From the NCBI GenBank assembly GCA_900554835.1, contig USJD01000015.1:1-33427 (forward strand): a stretch of DNA of 33,427 nucleotides. The letters run 5' to 3'. Below the pieces are notes generated by a model. That model saw nothing but the letters and a program-made list of their open reading frames with translations. It did no database searches and was not told where the DNA came from. Below are positions 24,925 through 31,711 of the stretch, one piece after another; the stretch's first letter is position 1; the number at the start of each line of letters is the position of its first letter. Source of the stretch: an uncultured Prevotella sp. (GTDB lineage: Bacteria; Bacteroidota; Bacteroidia; Bacteroidales; Bacteroidaceae). Both the position numbers and the translations under genes were made by a program.

Positions 24925-25032
24925 ATGGAAGGATTAATTATAATTTTAGGCGGTGTCGCAGTTTGCGCAGCCTTGTTTTTACTTTGGATGATGAAGACCA
25001 AAGCTGGTCAGAAATGGGTGAAGGAGTTATAA
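24925..25032 (+). CDS. 35-residue single-helix membrane protein
   Basis: The ATG at 24925 follows the previous stop by one base and the frame ends at TAA 25030-25032. It encodes MEGLIIILGGVAVCAALFLL and a basic tail, WMMKTKAGQKWVKEL: one transmembrane helix with a positively charged cytoplasmic end. The tight coupling and sensible hydrophobic layout support real translation. It could be a partner of the two-helix protein. Small toxin-like proteins share this look, but nothing shows toxicity. Confidence 0.6.
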   Translation: MEGLIIILGGVAVCAALFLLWMMKTKAGQKWVKEL

Positions 25033-25040
25033 ATTCATAG

Positions 25041-25074
25041 ATGATAAATGCTTCAAAAGAAAAGCATTTATCAT
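25041..25074 (+). other. 13-bp perfect hairpin between small genes
   Basis: ATGATAAATGCTT (25041-25053) pairs perfectly with AAGCATTTATCAT (25062-25074) around an 8-base loop. No T-run follows, so it may be a processing site or partial terminator before the DIP1984-like gene. Confidence 0.6.
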
Positions 25075-25101
25075 TCTAAACAATTAAAATGAGATAGAAT
25101 T

Positions 25102-25557
25102 ATGAAGTTAGCAGAAGCGTTAAGTATTAGAGCCGAGTTGCAAACAAAGGTCGCTGAATTAAAGGAGCGTATCAAGGCGAGCGCCAAAGTTTTGGAGGGT
25201 GATGAGCCATGCGATAATGTGGTAGAATTGTGCAAAGAACTGGATGAGGCTCTTGTACAGTTGGAAGACTTAATCTATCGCATTAATCTTACCAATGTTC
25301 AGACAACGTTGGATGGTGAATCTCTTACCAGAATGATGGCTAAGAGAGATGTACTCTCTATGCGTGTAAAGGCGATGCAGGACATCGTAAGATACGTTTC
25401 TGTTAATGATACTCGGTATGGAAGAAACGAGTTGAAGTATGTGCGTACGGTAGATGTAAGTCTTCTTCGTAAGCAGGCTGATTCATACGCTAAGCAATAT
25501 CGTGAACTCGATATGAAGATTCAGAGTCTGAACTGGACTGTTGATTTGATAGATTAA
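25102..25557 (+). CDS. DIP1984-family protein (septicolysin-like name in older annotation)
   Basis: 151 residues, largely helical and rich in charged heptads. The opening MKLAEALSIRAELQTKVAEL and the middle NLTNVQTTLDGESLTRMMAK are characteristic of the DIP1984 family, as is the closing DxxIQSLNWTVDL. There is no signal peptide or membrane helix. The biochemical role of the family is not established. It follows the two small membrane proteins on the same strand, 69 bp after the second, with a hairpin between. It is full length. Confidence 0.85.
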   Translation: MKLAEALSIRAELQTKVAELKERIKASAKVLEGDEPCDNVVELCKELDEALVQLEDLIYRINLTNVQTTLDGESLTRMMAKRDVLSMRVKAMQDIVRYVSVNDTRYGRNELKYVRTVDVSLLRKQADSYAKQYRELDMKIQSLNWTVDLID

Positions 25558-25625
25558 TAGTCGAATTGTATTGTTTGAAAAAAATACGGAGAGAAGATAG
25601 GGGCGACAAAAACTTGCATAGATTT

Positions 25626-25644
25626 GTTCTATCAAGTATAGAAC
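25626..25644. other. Small inverted repeat upstream of the DUF262 pair
   Basis: GTTCTAT (25626-25632) and ATAGAAC (25638-25644) around CAAGT, in the 252-bp gap before the DUF262 genes. Possible operator; weak evidence. Confidence 0.3.
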
Positions 25645-25694
25645 TGCTTATCTCATTTATCGGATAACAACTTATTCACGGTGCATCTCTTGCA

Positions 25695-25802
25695 TTGGGC
25701 ATAAGCGCATTGAGCATAGGTGGGTGGCTAGAGGGCAACACGCCGGCATTTTGCATAACCATTTTGTTGACTATCTTTTCTCCATTTTTATATATTATGT
25801 AA
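25695..25802 (+). CDS. Possible 35-residue membrane peptide or remnant
   Basis: From a TTG at 25695 the frame reads GISALSIGGWLEGNTPAFCI and then a hydrophobic stretch (TILLTIFSPFLYIM) to TAA 25800-25802, 7 bp before the DUF262 gene. It has no good start or ribosome-binding site. It could be the 3' end of a lost membrane gene. Low confidence. Confidence 0.25.
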   Translation: MGISALSIGGWLEGNTPAFCITILLTIFSPFLYIM

Positions 25803-25809
25803 TACTCTT

Positions 25810-27732
25810 ATGAATGACGAATATCAAATAATGGATAAAAATTTCTCTCCAATGCCCATTGCGGATATGTTGGATGGACAATATCACTTTGTGATACCAT
25901 CTTTCCAACGTGGGTATCGTTGGGAAGAAAAGCAGGTGATAGACCTGCTTGAAGACATTAAACAATTTGCCAATGATGACAATGTGAAAAGCGATAGTTA
26001 CTTTCTGCAGCCTGTTGTTGTCAAGGCTTGTAATTATAATGGTATAGATGCCTATGAGGTGCTTGATGGTCAGCAACGATTAACAACTCTTCTGCTTGTT
26101 CTTAAAGAACTTCTCAGAGGCTATATGACCCCTAAGGATATTCAAAAATATACTTCATTGTTATATGAGATTACCTATACAAACCGACCACAATTGAACT
26201 TCGATGATCCTAATGCGGCTGATAATATCGATAGTTATTATTTGAGTGAAGCAAAATATGTGATAGAAAAATGGTGTGTAAATAACGAGGATTTTACTGA
26301 TATTATACGCTGCTTGTTTTATTCTTCAGCTAAGCGTCATGTGAAAATTATCTGGTATGCGATTGATGAAAATAGTAATGATATTATTAGTATCAATATT
26401 TTTAACCGTTTAAACAAGGGTAAGATTTCGCTCACAAGTTCTGAACTTATTAAAGCTCTGTTTATTATGGATTATGATTTGCGAGCAGAAGGAGATAAAT
26501 TGCCTGCAGAGCAATTGGCAATGGAATGGAATGAGATGGAGCGCAAGTTTCAGGATGATAAATTTTGGTATTTCATCAGCGATGATAACCAGTGTACCCA
26601 AACTCGTATAGATGTGTTGTTTGACTTTGTCACTTGTCGTGGGGAAGAGAATGATACAGACTATTCGTATCGTGAGTTTCAGAAACTTTATGATTTCTGC
26701 CGTAATCAAGAACGTAATCGAACCAATGAAGTGTTTGTGAGTAGCTGGTCTAATGATGTTCATAGTATGCAGGATGCTTGGAAACAAGTAAGAAAGACCT
26801 TTGATCGACTTGTTGCCTGGTACGAAGATAACCTTTATTATCACTATGTCGGTTATCTCATAGCTGTAGGTTTTAGTCCATTGCAGATATATGACTATTT
26901 GGAGGATGAGAAACGAAAGCGTAAAGTTTTTGAACCTGGATATGAATGGACTATTGAAGACACAGAGAAATCTCTGCGTAGAAAGATAATGGAACGATTC
27001 AAACAAGATAATAAATTTATTAAAAAGGATGTTATTGATGAGTTCGAGTATAAGTCTGAATATGTTCCTCGAATATTATTGCTTTTTAATGTAGAGTGTT
27101 GTCGTAAGGGACAGAATCTACGATTTGCTTTTGATAAGTTTAAAAAAGAATGTTGGGATGTTGAACATGTTGATTCTCAGAATGATGCTACATTACAGGA
27201 ATACGAAGATCGCTTGCGTTGGCTCAAAAATGTTAAGTTCATACTTGGTATGGAACATACTGATCGTGCGAAGGACTTAGCACAGAAGTGTCAGGATATG
27301 ATAATCGAATTCACAGACCGAACAAAGGTAAACGTAGATAAATATAGAGAATTCTATCAGCTGATAAATAAATACTATTCAGCAGAGGTGGGAGAGAATG
27401 ATTCGGAGATAGATCTTACAACAATGAAGAAGGACTATCTTAGTAATCTAACTTTGCTTGATAGTGCTACCAACCGAGAGTATAAGGATGCTCCATTTGC
27501 ATACAAAAGGTATTGTATTTTGAAATATGATAGAAAGGGAGACCGCTTTATTCCATTATGTACACGTAATCTGTTTCTTAAGTACTATACGGATAGTGAA
27601 AAAGTTGCTTCATATCTTGATAGTATGCGATGGAATCGCACTGACCGTGAGGGATATATGAATGCAATACATGAAGTGGTAGATCCGATTTTTGATTCAG
27701 TAGTTATAGAAGATAAGGAGACCAAAATATGA
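25810..27732 (+). CDS. DUF262 protein with degenerate DUF1524-like C-terminal part (first of pair)
   Basis: 640 residues. The DUF262 domain (about 12-240) shows IPSFQRGYRW (29-38), DGQQRLTTL (86-94) and the conserved later block IFNRLNKGKISLTSSELIKA. In GmrS/BrxU/SspE-type proteins the QRxYxW and DGQQR motifs form a nucleotide-binding, ParB-like site. In the C-terminal half WDVEHVDSQN (H453) and N474 in LKNVKF occupy the place of the DUF1524 HNH nuclease motif, usually xxEHIxPQN...N; the motif looks partly degenerate. The stop overlaps the next start by 4 bp (ATGA), so the two are cotranslated. Family members often restrict phage DNA. A defence role is inferred, not shown. Confidence 0.85.
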   Translation: MNDEYQIMDKNFSPMPIADMLDGQYHFVIPSFQRGYRWEEKQVIDLLEDIKQFANDDNVKSDSYFLQPVVVKACNYNGIDAYEVLDGQQRLTTLLLVLKELLRGYMTPKDIQKYTSLLYEITYTNRPQLNFDDPNAADNIDSYYLSEAKYVIEKWCVNNEDFTDIIRCLFYSSAKRHVKIIWYAIDENSNDIISINIFNRLNKGKISLTSSELIKALFIMDYDLRAEGDKLPAEQLAMEWNEMERKFQDDKFWYFISDDNQCTQTRIDVLFDFVTCRGEENDTDYSYREFQKLYDFCRNQERNRTNEVFVSSWSNDVHSMQDAWKQVRKTFDRLVAWYEDNLYYHYVGYLIAVGFSPLQIYDYLEDEKRKRKVFEPGYEWTIEDTEKSLRRKIMERFKQDNKFIKKDVIDEFEYKSEYVPRILLLFNVECCRKGQNLRFAFDKFKKECWDVEHVDSQNDATLQEYEDRLRWLKNVKFILGMEHTDRAKDLAQKCQDMIIEFTDRTKVNVDKYREFYQLINKYYSAEVGENDSEIDLTTMKKDYLSNLTLLDSATNREYKDAPFAYKRYCILKYDRKGDRFIPLCTRNLFLKYYTDSEKVASYLDSMRWNRTDREGYMNAIHEVVDPIFDSVVIEDKETKI

Positions 27733-30170
27733 GTAACAACTTGAAGAAATATAGTTTTAGTGATCTTTTGAAACTAGGCAAGCTTCGTATACCAAAGATT
27801 CAGCGTGACTATGCTCAGGGAAGACAGAGTCAGAAGGTAGACGAGATACGTAAGGTATTCGTACACTCTCTTCTTTTGGTTGTTAAAGGTAAACGTCCTT
27901 CAACAGAACTTGACTTTGTATATGGTAGTAACTTAAATAATGCATTTGAACCACTTGATGGTCAGCAACGCCTTACAACACTCTTCCTTCTTCATTGGAT
28001 GATGGGAGTTGAACTGGTTATGCCTAGTGATAAAAAGCATTCTATCTTTACCTATGAGACTCGTAATACTTCAGAAGAGTTTTGTGATGAGTTGGTGCAG
28101 CATGCGGCTATGCCGTTTATATTGGAAGCTGAAGCCAAGAAAACAGCACCTTCTGTTATCATAACGGGGAGAGATTGGTTTAAGTGGGAATGGAGATATG
28201 ACCCAACTATTCTTTCTATGCTTGTTATGATAGATGCGATATATAATGAGATGGGAGATAACTGGTCTATGGATTTGTCTGTCTGTCGTCAGAATCTTGA
28301 ACATATAACATTTAATCTGTTAAATTTGGGTGATTTTGGACTATCTAATGAACTTTTCATTAAGATGAATGCCCGAGGTAAGCAGTTGTCTGATTTTGAT
28401 AAGTTGAAGTCAACTCTTGAGGAAGAACTTCAAATTCAACAGGTGGAAACAGATGAACAGGGAAAATCTCTTGCAACTTCAGAAGATGAAGAGAATTGGC
28501 GTACTTTGATGGATGGAGCTTGGATTGATATGTTTTGGCATAAGTATGCTCGGCAGAGAATTATCGATACTGAAGCTATAGAGCCTGAAGAACGTAGAGA
28601 AGATCGTCTGATGGTAGCTAAGTTGTCGGAATTTCAATTCAAGAAATTATTGTTGCGATTAATAGCCTTGCAGTTATTCGAGAATGAGAATATTTCTGAA
28701 AAACTTGCAGAAGCGTCTTACAATCTAGAAGAAACAAAAATAGATAACTTGTTATATGCTTATATAGATAGTTTAACGGATCTTCGTAGTGATGATCAGC
28801 ATGTGATTGTGCCTGTAACTACATTGACTTTGGATTTTAAACAGCTTATCAAGGACGTTAATTCTTTAATTTTTAAAGCTGCTGATGATATTTATTATGA
28901 GATTTCTTGTCTCTTGCCAGAAATAAGTCATATAGATAAGGACGAACGTTCTTTATTTGACTCTTTTTTAGAAAATAAAATACCAAATGACGTAGAACTA
29001 ACATTCTATGCTATGCTTTTATTTCTTCGTGCTTTTCCTGTCTTTAAGACAAAAAAGTCTGAGGATGAAGTGATGCCTTGGTATTTTGATAAGGCAAGTC
29101 ATAAACCATGGCTTAAAAATCTTGAATCATGGGTTAGGGCGATGCGTAACATTCTTCTTAACGATAATAACAATCAGCGAATCGATAAAATCTCGTATTC
29201 CAAGGAAGCTACTTTAAGTTTGAAGCAAATGATTGTAGATTTGGTAGCCTTTGTTTCTACACAAGGAATGAATATGGAAGAGGATGGTATGGTTGTTAAA
29301 AAGTTTTTGGGTTCTTTAGATAAAACCTACAAAAGAATCGACAATCAATCTTTAGCTGAAGAAAAGCTTAAGGCATCTTTGATTTTGAGCAACGAAGAAT
29401 GGGAAAGGGAAATAGATACTGCCGAGCAACACCCGTATTTATGGGGACAGATTCGCTGCCTTTTAAATTGGTCACATAACGATTTGGATACATTTAAAGA
29501 ATACACAAGAAAGTTGATAGAACTGCTCAATAGCATCAATGATAATAGTTTAGCCTATTATTCTGCAATTCTTGTCCTTGCTCCAAAATGTTGGGAAGAA
29601 AGCAATCGCTTATACCAATATAATAAAGATCGTGACAATAGTATCAAGCGTTATATGCGAGAGCTAACAAAGGAAAAGCAAGTGTATGGAGGTAATATTA
29701 AAATCTTAATAGACAATTGGATATCTAATTATTCTGACATGTCAGTTAAGAACTTTCTAGAGGGGTTGGTTGCTGATAAGATCAAGAGTAGTGCTTCATG
29801 GATTCAATGTATCATAAAAAATCCAACCATTCTTGATGAGGCATGGAATAAGCGTATCTTTTGCCAGGATGGTCATACTATCTTGGCTCAGCGTAAGACT
29901 CGCGATAGCCATTGCTTTGATCCTGTATTTATTTATCTTAGAAATATTTGTCATGAAAATGGTATTGACCCTCAGAAGTTTAAACTTTACGATTCCAAAA
30001 GTGAAGAATATGAGCATGCGTTCCTATTGGAGAAAAATAGTCATAAATATCTAGTCGAATGGTATGGTAAAGATGGATATTATTCAATTAAAGTTGATGA
30101 TAAAGAGGAGGTTGTAGGCTATACTTCTGGTGAGCTAGTTTGTTTTATGGAGAATATTATTATCGGTTGA
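27729..30170 (+). CDS. Large DUF262 protein (second of pair)
   Basis: 813 residues. The N-terminal DUF262 domain has IPKIQRDYAQG (21-31), DGQQRLTTLFLLHWM (77-91) and FIKMNARGKQLSDFDKLKST, the family's third block. The long C-terminal region (about 300-813) is helical, with few recognised motifs; EQHPYLWGQIRCLL lies near residue 566. I see no clear HNH or PD-(D/E)XK triad. It overlaps the first DUF262 gene by 4 bp. Two different DUF262 proteins encoded together suggest a heteromeric complex in which one or both hydrolyse nucleotide. Coding is visibly AT-rich (AAT, ATA, TTA, GAT) compared with the glucan operon and alaS, consistent with transfer. A terminator follows at once. Confidence 0.85.
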   Translation: MSNNLKKYSFSDLLKLGKLRIPKIQRDYAQGRQSQKVDEIRKVFVHSLLLVVKGKRPSTELDFVYGSNLNNAFEPLDGQQRLTTLFLLHWMMGVELVMPSDKKHSIFTYETRNTSEEFCDELVQHAAMPFILEAEAKKTAPSVIITGRDWFKWEWRYDPTILSMLVMIDAIYNEMGDNWSMDLSVCRQNLEHITFNLLNLGDFGLSNELFIKMNARGKQLSDFDKLKSTLEEELQIQQVETDEQGKSLATSEDEENWRTLMDGAWIDMFWHKYARQRIIDTEAIEPEERREDRLMVAKLSEFQFKKLLLRLIALQLFENENISEKLAEASYNLEETKIDNLLYAYIDSLTDLRSDDQHVIVPVTTLTLDFKQLIKDVNSLIFKAADDIYYEISCLLPEISHIDKDERSLFDSFLENKIPNDVELTFYAMLLFLRAFPVFKTKKSEDEVMPWYFDKASHKPWLKNLESWVRAMRNILLNDNNNQRIDKISYSKEATLSLKQMIVDLVAFVSTQGMNMEEDGMVVKKFLGSLDKTYKRIDNQSLAEEKLKASLILSNEEWEREIDTAEQHPYLWGQIRCLLNWSHNDLDTFKEYTRKLIELLNSINDNSLAYYSAILVLAPKCWEESNRLYQYNKDRDNSIKRYMRELTKEKQVYGGNIKILIDNWISNYSDMSVKNFLEGLVADKIKSSASWIQCIIKNPTILDEAWNKRIFCQDGHTILAQRKTRDSHCFDPVFIYLRNICHENGIDPQKFKLYDSKSEEYEHAFLLEKNSHKYLVEWYGKDGYYSIKVDDKEEVVGYTSGELVCFMENIIIG

Positions 30171-30226
30171 CCATAGAAAAAAGGGTTGCAATCCTTGAAA
30201 GGATGGATTGTAACCCTTTATGCCTT
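30171..30226 (+). terminator. Bidirectional terminator, left copy of the hairpin repeat flanking the ATPase gene
   Basis: The stem 30180-30194 (AAAGGGTTGCAATCC) pairs with 30205-30219 with a single G-T mismatch, and T-runs flank both sides. It lies 1 bp past the DUF262 stop and 22 bp past the ATPase stop. The whole 56-bp block is nearly identical to 31601-31656. Confidence 0.85.
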
Positions 30227-30247
30227 TTTATGCAATTTTCAAAGCAT

Positions 30248-31378
30248 TTATTTCAGATACTTTTTCAGCCACAAATCAAAGAACTTGTCATATACTACAT
30301 AGGCATCGCCTTCTTGGGTGATGAAATCTTTTTCCAACAATCCCTTCAAGGCAGAGTTGACAGAACTTGGTGATGGGAGGTGGTATTTCTTGGCAAAGGC
30401 TCCGCTCTTTACGCTTCTGGCTTCGCCCTCTGCAGAGATGGCGATGAAGACGTTGCGCTGCTTTTCCGGCATCTGGCGCAGAAGGGTCTCGTAGGTGTCT
30501 GATGCCATGTTGAGATTGTAGTTGATGGCGTCAGCTACCATATCCAGCGTGCAGGTGCCCTGCTCGGGAGTCTTGAGGAAGAGGACATTCATTACTCGCT
30601 GGATGTATGAAGTGACACCACCGAAACGGGCGAAGAGTTCTCCGATGATGGCTGCATCGAGATGTTTGTTGCGCTCCTCGAACTTGGCTGTGGCAAACTC
30701 CTTATATTTCTCCACATCCAGAGGCTTCAGGTTCATCAGTGTCACGCTCTGATAGAAAGGACGGGCAGGGGATGTGAACATTTCTGCCATCAGATGGCGG
30801 TGAGAACCCGAGAAGATGAAGTGGGCATTGGTGCAACGCTGTATGTAGGTGCGGAGCAATGCCTCTATGCGATTGTCGGCATAGTTGGTAATTTGCTGAA
30901 ACTCGTCGATGGCAACAAGACATGGCTTGTCGGCTTGGTTGAGATAAGCGAATATCTCATCAAGCGTAATTTCGGGATTTACTATGTTGCCGATGCCTAT
31001 TCCCCAAACTGGAGCCCCGTTGATATCGAAAGAGATTTCTGAACGGAGAGAAGAGAGTGCCATCAGAAATTTCTCCCAAGCGCTTCTGCCTTTAGGGCGA
31101 AGTGCGTCAATGATGGCTTTGCCGAACATATTGACCAGATCGCTGACGGAATTGGTTGAATAGATGTCTATGATAAAAGTATAATAATCTTTTTGGATGA
31201 CTGGCTGGGCAAAGCAATGGTGAATCAGCTCTGTCTTTCCGATGCGTCGAGGGGAAATCAGAGCCATGTTATTCTCATTGGTCAGCATCTCTGTGATATG
31301 CTGGGTTTCTTCCACACGGTCGCAGAAGTATTCCGGACCGGCGTAACCATTTGTGACAAAAGGATTTTTCATTACCAT
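30248..31378 (-). CDS. AAA-type ATPase with C-terminal winged helix
   Basis: 376 residues. The start is ATG 31378 (MVMKNPF), or the second ATG at 31372. PFVTNGYAGPEYFCDRVEE is the usual opening of this Bacteroidota ATPase family. Walker A is SPRRIGKTEL (about 41-50), Walker B is CLVAIDEFQQI (about 153-163), and a sensor-like FSGSH follows. A winged helix ends the protein (about 300-370: SGAFAKKYHLPSPSSVNSAL, LLEKDFITQEGDAYVVYD). It belongs to the STAND-like/archaeal-type ATPase group with NTPase plus DNA-binding domains; cellular role is unknown. It is bracketed by two copies of a hairpin repeat and preceded by an unusual cluster of short repeats. Confidence 0.88.
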   Translation of the reverse strand: MVMKNPFVTNGYAGPEYFCDRVEETQHITEMLTNENNMALISPRRIGKTELIHHCFAQPVIQKDYYTFIIDIYSTNSVSDLVNMFGKAIIDALRPKGRSAWEKFLMALSSLRSEISFDINGAPVWGIGIGNIVNPEITLDEIFAYLNQADKPCLVAIDEFQQITNYADNRIEALLRTYIQRCTNAHFIFSGSHRHLMAEMFTSPARPFYQSVTLMNLKPLDVEKYKEFATAKFEERNKHLDAAIIGELFARFGGVTSYIQRVMNVLFLKTPEQGTCTLDMVADAINYNLNMASDTYETLLRQMPEKQRNVFIAISAEGEARSVKSGAFAKKYHLPSPSSVNSALKGLLEKDFITQEGDAYVVYDKFFDLWLKKYLK

Positions 31379-31409
31379 ATCTATACCTTAATTATATATT
31401 CTACGGCTG

Positions 31410-31417
31410 CAAAGATA
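31410..31417 (-). promoter_or_regulatory. Predicted proximal -7 element for the ATPase gene
   Basis: TATCTTTG on the minus strand, 32 bp before the ATPase start. A second TATCTTTG lies at 31476-31483 inside the shared leader repeat, so two promoters may be used. Confidence 0.6.
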
Positions 31418-31428
31418 ATGCAAATGAG

Positions 31429-31485
31429 CGCAATGAAAGCTTGCTTTCAAATTGCCGAGTGCAGCTTATCTTCTGCAAAGATACT
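31429..31485 (-). repeat. ATPase-leader repeat, copy B (with -7 box)
   Basis: This matches 7646-7702 at 49 of 57 positions in the opposite orientation and includes a -7 box (TATCTTTG, 31476-31483). Both copies precede ATPase-family genes. The central GAAAGCAAGCTTTC is self-complementary and could form a hairpin in the leader. Confidence 0.8.
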
Positions 31486-31496
31486 ACTTTTATTCC

Positions 31497-31580
31497 GATT
31501 ATCATAAAGTGATTATCGTAAAATGATAATGAAATAAGGAATTTTATCATTTGACGATTATCATAAATTAATAATTATGA
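31497..31580. promoter_or_regulatory. Cluster of GATTATCAT-like repeats upstream of the ATPase
   Basis: GATTATCAT occurs at 31497-31505 and 31556-31564, GATTATCGT at 31511-31519, the inverse ATGATAATG at 31523-31531, TTTATCAT at 31543-31550, and a further inverse-like ATTATGATA near 31574. Five or six copies in 85 bp, in both orientations, look like an operator array upstream of the ATPase promoters. Confidence 0.5.
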
Positions 31581-31600
31581 TATGGAGGCTCCTCTAATGT

Positions 31601-31656
31601 CAATAGAAAAAAGGGTTGCAATCCTCGAAAAGATGGATTGCAACCCTTTATACCTT
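31601..31656. terminator. Terminator of alaS, right copy of the flanking hairpin repeat
   Basis: AAAGGGTTGCAATCC (31610-31624) pairs perfectly with GGATTGCAACCCTTT (31635-31649). On the minus strand a T-run follows, which suits alaS. The block differs from 30171-30226 at only a few positions. Confidence 0.85.
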
Positions 31657-31711
31657 ATTATATATATAAGAGTTAAGATAACTCTATCATATACTCTTTT
31701 GGAGAGGCCTT

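Noticed and set aside
27729..30170. HNH or PD-(D/E)XK nuclease in the second DUF262 protein
   Set aside because: CHENG and nearby histidines near the C-terminus were considered, but spacing and surrounding residues do not fit an HNH or PD-(D/E)XK motif.
30171..31656. Insertion sequence bounded by the hairpin repeats
   Set aside because: The repeats are direct rather than terminal inverted, the enclosed gene is an ATPase with a winged helix, and no transposase motif or target duplication is seen.
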